Below are positions 45,644 to 53,615 of a stretch of 64,000 bases of DNA, in pieces. The notes under the pieces are model-generated. The model did no database searches, was not told where the DNA came from, and worked only from the letters and a program-made list of their open reading frames with translations. The stretch covers positions 1-64,000 of the forward strand of contig NZ_CALART010000029.1 in NCBI RefSeq assembly GCF_937888285.1, in the 5' to 3' direction. The stretch's first letter is position 1. Every line of letters begins with the position of its first letter. Origin of the DNA: an uncultured Aquimonas sp. (GTDB lineage: Bacteria; Pseudomonadota; Gammaproteobacteria; Xanthomonadales; Xanthomonadaceae). The position numbers and the translations under genes are program-made.

Positions 45644-46579
45644 ATGACGAAGCCCCTGCGCCTGGTGTTCGCGGGAACGCCGGAGTTTTCCGTGCCCCCG
45701 CTGGAACGCCTGCTGGCCGGTCCGGATGCACTGCTCGCGGTCTACACCCAGCCGGATCGTCCGGCCGGCCGCGGTCGCCAGCTGCAGCCGAGCCCGGTCA
45801 AGCAGCGCGCGCTGCAAGGCGGCATCGAGGTGCGGCAGCCGCTCAACTTCAAGGACGCCGAAGAGCGCGCGCGGCTCGCCGCGCTCCGGCCCGACCTGAT
45901 GATCGTGGTGGCCTACGGTCTGATCCTGCCGCAGAACGTGCTGGACATCCCCCGCTTCGGCTGCTGGAACCTGCACGCCTCGCTGCTGCCGCGCTGGCGC
46001 GGTGCGGCGCCGATCCAGCGCGCCATCGAGGCCGGTGATGCCGAGACCGGTGTCGATCTCATGCAGATGGAGCGCGGCCTTGACACCGGGCCGGTGCTGC
46101 TGGAGCGACGCACGCCGATTCACGCAGACGACACCGGCGGCAGCCTGCACGATCGCCTGGCCGTGATCGGCGCCGAACTGCTGGTCGAAGGACTCGCAAG
46201 ACTCCGCACAGGTGAGGCGCTGCCGCAGCAGCCGCAGCCCGAGCAGGGCGTCACCTACGCGCACAAGCTCGACAAGGCCGAGGCGCGGCTCGACTTCACC
46301 CAGCCTGCGCGCGTGCTCGAACGCCGCGTGCGCGCCTTCAACCCCTGGCCGATCTGCGACTGCGAGCTGGGCGGCGAGCGCCTGCGCGTGCATGCAGCGC
46401 AGGCCCTTGAGCAGCAGAGCACCGCTGCGCCCGGCCGCGTGGTGGCAGCCGGTGCGGCCGGTATCGACATCGCCTGCGCCGACGGCCTGCTGCGCCTGAC
46501 CCGCGTGCAGCGCGAGGGCGGACGAGCGCAGGCGGTGGCCGACTATCTCAACGCGCGGCGCACGCCGCTGCTGCCGTGA
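45644..46579 (+). CDS. fmt: methionyl-tRNA formyltransferase
   Basis: The 311-residue enzyme formylates initiator Met-tRNA using 10-formyl-THF. It shows LRLVFAGTPEFSVPPLERLL, YTQPDRPAGRGRQLQPSPVK, the catalytic loop NLHASLLPRWRGAAPIQRAI and GVDLMQMERGLDTGPVLLER. The C-terminal tRNA-binding OB-like domain begins near residue 205. The stop overlaps the GTG start of rsmB (GTGA). Confidence 0.97.
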   Translation: MTKPLRLVFAGTPEFSVPPLERLLAGPDALLAVYTQPDRPAGRGRQLQPSPVKQRALQGGIEVRQPLNFKDAEERARLAALRPDLMIVVAYGLILPQNVLDIPRFGCWNLHASLLPRWRGAAPIQRAIEAGDAETGVDLMQMERGLDTGPVLLERRTPIHADDTGGSLHDRLAVIGAELLVEGLARLRTGEALPQQPQPEQGVTYAHKLDKAEARLDFTQPARVLERRVRAFNPWPICDCELGGERLRVHAAQALEQQSTAAPGRVVAAGAAGIDIACADGLLRLTRVQREGGRAQAVADYLNARRTPLLP

Positions 46580-47925
46580 AGCCCGAGCGCCCCGCTCAGC
46601 GCCCGCAGCCGGCGAACGCCGCGGGCCGCGACAGCGCCGTGCCCGGCGCATTGGTACGCGCCACTGCCGCCAAGGTGTTGACCGAGGTGACGGCGGGACG
46701 CTCGCTCAAGGCGGTGCTGGCGCAGCGCCTGCCTGCACTGCGCGACAGCCGCGACCGCGCGCTTTGCGAGGCGCTGTGCCACGCCGCCCTGCGCCGCCGC
46801 GCGCGCGACGCCGTCCTGCTGGAAGCCCTGCTCGACAAGCCGCTGCCGCCGTCCGCCCGCGCCATCGGCCTGCTGCTGGCGGTCGGCTTCGCCCAGCTCG
46901 AATCCCTTGGCCTGCCCGAGCATGCGGCCGTCGCCTCGACCGCCGAGGCCGCGCGCGTGCTCGGTTTCCCGCGCCATGTGGGCCTGGTCAATGCGGTGCT
47001 GCGCCGCTTCCTGCGCGAGCGCGCCCAGCTGCCCGCTGGCAGCGAGGCCCAGCAGGCGGCGCAGGCGCATCCGGGCTGGCTGCTGGATGCCCTGCAGCGC
47101 GACTGGCCGGGCGACTTCGATGCGGTGACCCGGGCCAACCTGCGGCAGGCGCCGCTGTGGCTGCGCGCGCGCGGTGGCGCGGCGGCAGCGATGCAGCTGG
47201 CCGAGGACTTCGCTGCCGCCGGCCACCCAGTCGAGCGCATCGAAGGCTCCGCTCTGTGCCTGCGCGATGCCGGCGATCCCACGCGCCTGCCCGGCTTCAC
47301 CCGCGGCCGTTTCGTGGTGCAGGACATCGCCGCCCAGAACGCGGTCGCCGCACTTGCGCTTGCACCCGGTCAGCGTGTGCTCGACGCCTGTGCGGCACCC
47401 GGCGGCAAGGCCGCGCAGATCGCCGAGGCCGGCGCGCGCCTGTTGGCGCTGGACAGCGACCCAAGGCGCCTGGAGCGGGTGCGCCAGACCTTCGAGCGGC
47501 TCGGCCTTGAAGGTGAACTGCGCGCCGAGGACGCGGCCGAGCCAGCGCGCTGGTGGGACGGCGTGGCATTCGATGCAATTCTGCTGGACGTGCCCTGCAG
47601 CGGCACCGGCGTGGTTCGCCGCCAGCCCGACATCCTGCTGCATCGCCGCGCCGAGGACATTCCTGCTCTGGTCGCGCAGCAGGCGCGCCTGCTGCGCGCG
47701 CTCTGGTCTTTGCTGGCCCGTGGCGGGCGCTTAGTCTATGCGACCTGCTCCGTGCTAAAAGACGAGAACGAGCGCCAGATCGATGCCTTCCTCGCGGCCC
47801 ATGCCGATGCCGAAGCTCTGCCGCTGGATGCGCGCTTCGGCCGGGCCAGCGGCGCCGGCGCCCAGCGACTTGCCGGCGACGACGACGGCGATGGCTTCTT
47901 CGTCGCCGCGCTGCGCAAGCGCTGA
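46576..47925 (+). CDS. rsmB: 16S rRNA (cytosine-967-C5)-methyltransferase RsmB
   Basis: This 449-residue enzyme has an N-terminal NusB-like RNA-binding domain (to about residue 160) and a SAM-dependent methyltransferase domain. The SAM site is VLDACAAPGGKAAQIAE, and the catalytic cysteines lie in LLDVPCSGTGVVRRQPD and VYATCSVLKDENERQ. It starts with GTG overlapping the fmt stop, so translation is coupled. The N-terminal 20 residues are a Pro/Ala-rich extension. Confidence 0.96.
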   Translation: MKPERPAQRPQPANAAGRDSAVPGALVRATAAKVLTEVTAGRSLKAVLAQRLPALRDSRDRALCEALCHAALRRRARDAVLLEALLDKPLPPSARAIGLLLAVGFAQLESLGLPEHAAVASTAEAARVLGFPRHVGLVNAVLRRFLRERAQLPAGSEAQQAAQAHPGWLLDALQRDWPGDFDAVTRANLRQAPLWLRARGGAAAAMQLAEDFAAAGHPVERIEGSALCLRDAGDPTRLPGFTRGRFVVQDIAAQNAVAALALAPGQRVLDACAAPGGKAAQIAEAGARLLALDSDPRRLERVRQTFERLGLEGELRAEDAAEPARWWDGVAFDAILLDVPCSGTGVVRRQPDILLHRRAEDIPALVAQQARLLRALWSLLARGGRLVYATCSVLKDENERQIDAFLAAHADAEALPLDARFGRASGAGAQRLAGDDDGDGFFVAALRKR

Positions 47926-48445
47926 GTCGACCGCCGCCGGCGCTGCGCTGCTCCTGCTCGTATTGGCGGCCTGTTCACCGGTGCAGGGGCCGCGCGCGGT
48001 GATCGAGGACGCGCGCCTGCGCCAGCGCGGCGCGGCCCTGCAGCTGGATGTGCAGCAGCGCCTCGACTTCCAGCCGCGCATGCTGGAGGCGCTGTCGAAC
48101 GGGATCGCCCTGCGCCTCGACTACCGGATCGACTACTGTGCCGGCCGCGGTCATGCGGTGCGCAGCCTGTGGCTGCGCTATTTCCCGCTGGCCAGCGAGT
48201 TCGAGCTGCGCTGGCAGGGTGCGGACAGCGCCCGCCGCTTCGCTCGCCGCGGCGCCCTGCTCGCCGCCCTCGACCGGGTGCGCATCGAGCTGCCGGCTGA
48301 TGCGGTCGACTGTGATCTCGTGCTGCAGCTCAGGCTCGAGCGCTCGGCCCTGCCTGCGCCGCTGCGCTTCCCCGCGCTGGTGGGGCTGCAGGACTGGCGG
48401 CTGGAGTCAGCGCCCTTCCGTCTCGCTCCGGCCCAGGTCCGGTGA
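47891..48445 (+). CDS. DUF4390 lipoprotein-like protein
   Basis: The 184-residue protein has a hydrophobic N-terminus ending in LVLAACSP, a lipobox with the cysteine near residue 28, so attachment to a membrane as a lipoprotein is likely. The body matches DUF4390 (LQLDVQQRLDFQPRMLEALS, GIALRLDYRIDYC, LRYFPLASEFELRW). DUF4390 genes sit directly upstream of ntrY-like kinases in many beta- and gammaproteobacteria, as here, suggesting a sensory accessory role (inference). ATG 47891 lies inside the rsmB end (overlap 35 bases); its stop overlaps the ntrY GTG. Confidence 0.82.
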   Translation: MASSSPRCASAESTAAGAALLLLVLAACSPVQGPRAVIEDARLRQRGAALQLDVQQRLDFQPRMLEALSNGIALRLDYRIDYCAGRGHAVRSLWLRYFPLASEFELRWQGADSARRFARRGALLAALDRVRIELPADAVDCDLVLQLRLERSALPAPLRFPALVGLQDWRLESAPFRLAPAQVR

Positions 48446-50577
48446 GCACCGGGCGCTCGAAGTGGCCACGCCGTGTCGGCCCCATGCTGCTGGCGCTGGG
48501 CGTGCTCGCCCTGGTGTTTTCGGCGCTGTACCTCGCGGCCAGCGCCGAAGGCCTCGGCACCCGCTTCGCCGCCCTGTATCCCTGGGTCTTCCTCGGCGCG
48601 GGTGGCGCCGTGCTGCTGCTCGCGCTCGCGATCGCCGCCCGCCTGCTCAAGCTGCGCCGCCAGCTGCGCGCTGGTGAGCCCGGCGCGCGCCTGAGTCGTC
48701 GTCTGCTGGTCCTGATGCTGGCGCTGTCGGTGCCGCCGGTCCTGCTGGTGTTCGCCTTCTCGGCGCGCTTCGTGGGCGCCAGCGTGGACAGCTGGCTGCG
48801 CGCCAACACGGTCGAGGCCATGGACAGTGCGCTGGAGCTTGCCCGCCTGCAGCTGCAGGACCGGCGCCAAGATGCGCTGGGCCGCGCCGAGCGCGTGCTG
48901 TTGCAGCTGCAGGCCGATCGCTTCGCCCTCGCCGAAGCCGTCGAGGGCTCACTGGATGCCGTGGGTGCCGCCCAGGTCGTATTGTTCGAGAACGATGGCC
49001 GCGTGCGCCACATCGCTGCCGCCGCGCCCGCGCTGCTGCTGCCGGCACCGCCGGACGAGGACGCCCTGGCGGCGCTGGCCGCGCGCGGGCGCACGGTCGA
49101 GCAGGTGCGCCTGGCCGAACTCGACTACCTGCGCGTGCTGCAGGCTACCGAGCTGGATGCGCGGCCGGTGCTGCAGATCCTGTTCGCGCTGCCGCCGCGT
49201 CTGGTGGAGTTGGGTGACAGGGTCGAGGCGGCCGCCTTCGCCACCCGCCAGGCGCTGTTCCTGCGCGATTCGCTGATCCAGGTGTTCGTCCTGATCCTGA
49301 GCCTGGTGGCCCTGCTGTCGGTGTTCCTGGCCGTGCTGATCGCCTTCGACCTGGCGCGCCGCCTGGTCTCGCCCATCGGCCGCCTGGCAGCGGCGACGCG
49401 CGCGGTCGCGGAAGGCCGATTGGAGCCGGTCGACGTGCCGCCCCGCGGCGACGAGCTGGGGTTCCTGGTCGAGAGCTTCAACCGCATGACCGTCGAGCTC
49501 GCCGCAAGCCGCGAACGCGCGGTCGCCAGCGCCGCCGAAACCGAACGCCAGCGGGCCTTCCTCGAAACCGTGTTGGCGCGACTGTCCTCGGCGGTGCTGG
49601 TCTTCGATGCCGAAGGCATCCTGCGCGGCGTGAACGCGGCGGCAGCCGAGCTCGCCGGGGCGCCACCCGCCGACCTGCAGGGCCAGTCGATCGACAGGCT
49701 CAAGCAGTACAGCCCGGCGCTGGCCGAGGTCTTCGAGCTGGCGCGGCAGCGGCTGCAGGAAGGCGCGCCGGAGTGGCGCGAGGAGCGGGTGCTGGAGGCG
49801 GACGATCAGCGCCGCCTGCTGCTGGTGCGCGGCGCGCGCCTGCCGGATGCGGGCCAGGTGCTGGTGATCGACGACACCAGCCATATCGACCGAGCCCGTC
49901 GCGATGCCGCCTGGTCGGAGGTCGCGCGTCGCCTGGCCCATGAGGTCAAGAACCCGCTGACCCCGATCCAGCTGTCGGCCGAACGCCTGCGTCGCCGCGT
50001 GCTGCCGCAGCTGGCGCCAGCCGAAGCCGACGTGCTCGATCGCGCCACCCACACCATCGTCGCCCAGGTCGATGCGCTGAAGACCCTGGTCAACGCGTTC
50101 GGCGAGTACGCGCGGCCGCCGCAGCTGAGCCTGGTCGAAACCGATGTCGTCGCGGTAGTGAACGAAGTGCTGGACCTGTACGAGCACGACCCGCGGCTCG
50201 CGCTGCGCCGTGAGTTCGCGAGCCCACTGCCGCGGCCGCGCGCCGACGCCGGGCGTTTGCGCCAGGTGCTGCACAACCTGCTCAAGAACGCGCTTGAGGC
50301 CAGCGCGGAACGGCCTGCGCTGACGATTGGCATGCGCATTGCGAGCCAGCGTCTGGGCGAACGCGAATGGCTGGACATCAGCGTCGAGGACGACGGCCCC
50401 GGCCTGCCCGACGGCTTTGCCGGCGACTGGTTCGAGCCCTACCGCAGCAGCAAGCCCAAGGGCTCGGGCCTCGGGCTTGCGATCTGCCGGCGCATCGCGG
50501 AGGAGCACGGTGGCCAGCTGCTGGCGGAAAACCGCGCGGGAGGCGGGGCGCGTTTCGTCCTGCGCTTGCCGTGTTGA
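48442..50577 (+). CDS. ntrY: NtrY-like sensor histidine kinase
   Basis: This 711-residue membrane kinase has transmembrane helices at about 12-33, 45-66 and 86-108, a periplasmic sensor region to about 280, and a fourth helix (VFVLILSLVALLSVFLAVLI). HAMP (PIGRLAAATRAVAEGRLEPV), PAS (about 370-470) and HisKA domains follow; the phospho-histidine is in ARRLAHEVKNPLTPIQLSAE near residue 499. The ATPase domain has HNLLKNALEA, DDGPGLPDG and GSGLGLAICRR. NtrY kinases normally pair with an NtrX response regulator encoded next door; here a CBS-domain gene follows instead. The GTG start overlaps the DUF4390 stop. Confidence 0.92.
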   Translation: MSTGRSKWPRRVGPMLLALGVLALVFSALYLAASAEGLGTRFAALYPWVFLGAGGAVLLLALAIAARLLKLRRQLRAGEPGARLSRRLLVLMLALSVPPVLLVFAFSARFVGASVDSWLRANTVEAMDSALELARLQLQDRRQDALGRAERVLLQLQADRFALAEAVEGSLDAVGAAQVVLFENDGRVRHIAAAAPALLLPAPPDEDALAALAARGRTVEQVRLAELDYLRVLQATELDARPVLQILFALPPRLVELGDRVEAAAFATRQALFLRDSLIQVFVLILSLVALLSVFLAVLIAFDLARRLVSPIGRLAAATRAVAEGRLEPVDVPPRGDELGFLVESFNRMTVELAASRERAVASAAETERQRAFLETVLARLSSAVLVFDAEGILRGVNAAAAELAGAPPADLQGQSIDRLKQYSPALAEVFELARQRLQEGAPEWREERVLEADDQRRLLLVRGARLPDAGQVLVIDDTSHIDRARRDAAWSEVARRLAHEVKNPLTPIQLSAERLRRRVLPQLAPAEADVLDRATHTIVAQVDALKTLVNAFGEYARPPQLSLVETDVVAVVNEVLDLYEHDPRLALRREFASPLPRPRADAGRLRQVLHNLLKNALEASAERPALTIGMRIASQRLGEREWLDISVEDDGPGLPDGFAGDWFEPYRSSKPKGSGLGLAICRRIAEEHGGQLLAENRAGGGARFVLRLPC

Positions 50578-50794
50578 GAGCTGGGACGGGGGATTCGGGA
50601 ATCGGGATTCGCCTGGGCTGAGGGCGATCCGGAGTACCTGCGGTCGACTGCAATCCCGGCAGGACGACGAAGCGCGGCCAGCAGCGGCGCGCCCGCTGCC
50701 GCGCGCTGTCCGCCGGGTCAGTCCCCAAACCCGAATCCCCGCCTCTGCGGGCGTATAGTCCTCCGCACATGTCCACCACGGGGGAGGCCACGGC

Positions 50795-51223
50795 ATGCAC
50801 AGCATCCGACAGATCCTAGAGGGCAAGACCGCGCAGGTCGTCTGCGTGACCGAGCAGACGCCGGTGCTGGAAGTGATCCGGCTGATGGCCGAGCACGCCA
50901 TCGGTTCGGTGCTGGTGATGCGCGGTGATGCGCTGGTCGGCATCGCCACCGAGCGCGACTACGCCCGCAAGGTGATCCTCAAGGGGCGCAGCTCACAGGA
51001 CACCCCGGTCGCCGACATCATGTCGAGCCCGGTGATCACGGTCAGCCCGGGCGAGGACATCCGCCGCTGCATGCAGATCGTCACCGAGAAGCGGATTCGT
51101 CACCTGCCGGTCGTGGAGGGTGGCGACGTGGTCGGCCTGATCTCGATCGGCGACCTGCTGAAATGGGTGATCCGCGAGCAGGAGCAGGAGATCGAGCAAC
51201 TGCAGCAGTACATCGCCGGCTGA
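50795..51223 (+). CDS. CBS-domain protein
   Basis: The 142-residue cytosolic protein consists of two CBS domains: VVCVTEQTPVLEVIRLMAEH with SVLVMRGDALVGIATERDYA, and SPVITVSPGEDIRRCMQIVT with RHLPVVEGGDVVGLISIGDL. A short acidic helix (REQEQEIEQLQQYIAG) follows. Stand-alone CBS pairs bind adenine nucleotides and act as energy sensors. GGGGGAGG about six bases before the ATG is a strong ribosome binding site. A -10-like TATAGT at 50754-50759 lies in the 217-base gap upstream, which otherwise holds only degenerate GGGATTCGGG repeats. Confidence 0.9.
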   Translation: MHSIRQILEGKTAQVVCVTEQTPVLEVIRLMAEHAIGSVLVMRGDALVGIATERDYARKVILKGRSSQDTPVADIMSSPVITVSPGEDIRRCMQIVTEKRIRHLPVVEGGDVVGLISIGDLLKWVIREQEQEIEQLQQYIAG

Positions 51224-51264
51224 GGGCGCGTCTGCGCTGCGCGCACCGGAACCAGCAAACGAAA

Positions 51265-51284
51265 GGGGCGCCCTGCGGCGCCCC
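51265..51284. terminator. bidirectional terminator between the CBS gene and tolC
   Basis: GGGGCGCC and GGCGCCCC form a perfect 8-bp stem with a 4-base loop between two convergent genes. On the minus strand it is followed by TTTCGTTT, a fair U-tract for tolC; on the plus strand the tract is poor. Confidence 0.7.
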
Positions 51285-51311
51285 ATTCGACCACCGCAAT
51301 GCCCTCTTGGA

Positions 51312-52730
51312 TCAGTCCTCGCGGAACTCCGCCAGCGCGGCTTCGGCGTCGCGCACCAGCAGGCGGTTGACTGCGGCGATGTCCTGCACGTCGATCACGC
51401 CGGCGGCCTGCTTCAGCGCCAGGCCATTGACCAGGAAGTTGTGGCGGGCGTTCGAGTAGTCGCGCTGGGCGCTGGTCAGCACCTGCTGCGAGAGCAGCAC
51501 GTCGACGATAGTGCGGGTGCCGACCTCGAAGCCGGCCTCCGTGGCCTCCAGTGCGCTGCGCGCGGACACCAGCGCCTGCGCGCGGGCCTCGATCTCGGAG
51601 ATGCCGGCCAGCACCGCGCGGTAGGCGTTGCGGGTCTGGCGGGTGACCGCGCGGCGCTCCTGCTCCAGGCGGTCTTCGTTGGCATCACGCGTGTACACCG
51701 CCTGGCGGACCTGCGACTGCACGCGGCCGCCGGTGTACAGGGGGATGCTCAGGCTCAGGCTGATCGAGCTGCCGAGGGAATCCGCAGTGCCCGGGCGAAC
51801 CAGCCCATTGGCCAGCTCGGTTTGTCCCCAGCTGGGCCGGCCGCTGCGGCTTGCGCTCAGACCCAGGCTCGGCAGGTGCGCCGCACGAGCGCTGGCGATG
51901 TCCTGCTGGGCTGCGTCGACGGCCAGCGCGCGCGAGCGCAGCACCGGGTTCTCGTTGAGCGCGGTCTGCACCCACTGGTCCAGATCGGCCGGCTCGGGCA
52001 TCGAGGGACGGAAGTTCTCGTCCAGGCCCTGCAGGTTCTGCAGGTACTGACCGGTCAGCTCGGCAAGGGCTTCGCGGGCGTCGTCGAGTGCGTTGGCGGC
52101 ATTGATCGCGGCGGCGCGCGAGGCGTCGTAGCGGGCACGGGCCTCATGCACGTCGGTGATCGCGGTCAGGCCGACCTCGAAGCGCTGCTCGGCCTGGTCC
52201 AGCTGGCGCTTGACCGCGCGCTCGTCGGCGCGGGCGAAGACAAGGCTGTCGACCGCAGTCAGGGTGGTGAAGTAGGCCTGGGCCACGCGCAGAGCCAGGC
52301 CATCAACTGCCGCATCGTAGTCGGCATCGGCGGCATCCGCGCGGGCCCGACTCGCACGCAGCCGAGTGTAGTTGCTGTGGTCGTACAAACTCTGATCGAC
52401 GCGCACCGACCAGTCGCGGTTGCGCGATTCGCTGCGGGAGATCTCACCGCCAAAAAAGGGGTTGCCGTTCGCGTCTTCGGTCAGACCAAAGCGTGAAGAC
52501 TTGCTTTGGCCGTCGGTGAAGCCCGCCGAGGCACCGACCTGCGGCAGCAGGGCCGAGCGGGACTGGTTCACGCCCTCGCCGGTAGCGAGGCGCTGGGCCT
52601 CGACCGCTGCCAGCTGCGGATCGCTCTGGCGTGCGAGCTCGTAAGCCTGCATCAGGTCGGCGGCACCCGCGCTGCCGGCGGCAGCAAGGGCGAGGGCGAA
52701 ACTCAGGGGACGCAGGCAGGGCAGTCGCAT
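51312..52730 (-). CDS. tolC: TolC family outer membrane channel protein
   Basis: The 472-residue protein has a signal peptide (ALAAAGSAGAA, cleaved near 23) followed by two tandem OEP domains of alpha-helical coiled coil. Typical segments are LMQAYELARQSDPQLAAVEA near the N-terminus, VDQSLYDHSNYTRLRASRA and LSIPLYTGGRVQSQVRQAVY. TolC trimers give the outer-membrane exit duct for type I secretion and RND/MFS efflux. The RND pump genes lie within 1 kb and may use it. The Pcm-like gene sits 36 bases upstream, so they are probably one transcript. Confidence 0.94.
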   Translation of the reverse strand: MRLPCLRPLSFALALAAAGSAGAADLMQAYELARQSDPQLAAVEAQRLATGEGVNQSRSALLPQVGASAGFTDGQSKSSRFGLTEDANGNPFFGGEISRSESRNRDWSVRVDQSLYDHSNYTRLRASRARADAADADYDAAVDGLALRVAQAYFTTLTAVDSLVFARADERAVKRQLDQAEQRFEVGLTAITDVHEARARYDASRAAAINAANALDDAREALAELTGQYLQNLQGLDENFRPSMPEPADLDQWVQTALNENPVLRSRALAVDAAQQDIASARAAHLPSLGLSASRSGRPSWGQTELANGLVRPGTADSLGSSISLSLSIPLYTGGRVQSQVRQAVYTRDANEDRLEQERRAVTRQTRNAYRAVLAGISEIEARAQALVSARSALEATEAGFEVGTRTIVDVLLSQQVLTSAQRDYSNARHNFLVNGLALKQAAGVIDVQDIAAVNRLLVRDAEAALAEFRED

Positions 52731-52766
52731 GGCAGTTCCTTTGGCGAGCGGGGCGCGAGGGGCGGG

Positions 52767-53420
52767 CTACAGCGCGAAGCGCTGCACCGGCTCGGCGCCG
52801 TGGAGGTAGGGGACGTCGGTTTCGAACAGGCTTTCAATCGCCCAGCCGTGATCGGCGCGGGTGTAGAGCACGGCTTCCTGCACGGGGCTCTGGCCGCGGA
52901 TCACGAACAGCTTGCCGCCCGGGCGCACCCAGTCGAGGAAGCGCTGGGGCAGCTCGGCGACCGCGCCGCCCACCGCCACCGCGTCGAACTGGCGGCCCGG
53001 TTGGTAGGCCAGCGCATCGGCCTGCTCGACGCTGGCATTGGTGCAGCCGGCGGCCAGCAGGCGGGCGCGGGCGCGCTCGATGAAGTCGCCGTGCCGGTCA
53101 ATGCTGTGGACGGCGCGCGCAAGTCGCGACAGGCAGGCCGTCAGGTAGCCGCTGCCGGTGCCGATCTCCAGCACCTCGTGTTCGGGCGAGAGGTCCAGCG
53201 CCTGCAGCAGGCGGCCCTCGATCACCGGCTTCAGCATGAACTCGCCGTGCTCCAGCGGCAGCGCCAAGTCGCCATAGGCCAGCTTGCGGTGACGCGGCGG
53301 GGCGAAGTCCTCGCGCTTGACCGCGCCGATCACGTCCAGCACGCGGAAGTCCAGCACCTCCCAGGGGCGGACCTGCTGCTCGACCATCGCAAAGCGGGCC
53401 TGTTCGAAATCAACTGCCAT
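52767..53420 (-). CDS. protein-L-isoaspartate O-methyltransferase family protein
   Basis: This 217-residue SAM-dependent methyltransferase of the PCMT family starts FEQARFAMVEQQVRPWEVLD and has SAM motif I VLEIGTGSGYLTACLSRLA. The post-motif QFDAVAVGGAVAELPQRFLD and GGKLFVIRG follow. This paralogue is usually encoded next to tolC and differs from true Pcm, so repair of isoaspartyl residues is not certain. ATG 53420 has AGGA seven bases upstream; ATG 53435 is an alternative. Its leader carries a 9-bp hairpin and a good promoter. Confidence 0.88.
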   Translation of the reverse strand: MAVDFEQARFAMVEQQVRPWEVLDFRVLDVIGAVKREDFAPPRHRKLAYGDLALPLEHGEFMLKPVIEGRLLQALDLSPEHEVLEIGTGSGYLTACLSRLARAVHSIDRHGDFIERARARLLAAGCTNASVEQADALAYQPGRQFDAVAVGGAVAELPQRFLDWVRPGGKLFVIRGQSPVQEAVLYTRADHGWAIESLFETDVPYLHGAEPVQRFAL

Positions 53421-53439
53421 GTCGGTGTCCTGCATGCGG

Positions 53440-53460
53440 GCGCCCGCGTGACGCGGGCGC
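53440..53460 (-). other. leader hairpin of the Pcm-like gene
   Basis: GCGCCCGCG (53440-53448) and CGCGGGCGC (53452-53460) form a perfect 9-bp stem with a TGA loop. It lies between the promoter and the Shine-Dalgarno sequence, about 20 bases before the start codon. It could limit ribosome access or protect the 5' end. Confidence 0.6.
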
Positions 53461-53470
53461 GTAACCGCGA

Positions 53471-53500
53471 ATTGTAGGCTCTGGCCTTGTGCGCCGCCAA
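53471..53500 (-). promoter_or_regulatory. promoter of the Pcm-like gene and tolC
   Basis: On the minus strand TTGGCG (53495-53500) and TACAAT (53471-53476) are separated by 18 bases. Transcription would start near 53463, just ahead of the leader hairpin. Confidence 0.6.
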
Positions 53501-53615
53501 ATGAAGAGGCGGTGCGGGGCGGCCCGCACCCCGCATCCTTGCATGACGCACCGTGCCCGATCCGTCGTCGCCGACGCAGTGCGGAAAGTCACCGTGACCG
53601 TCGGCACGGTTCGGC

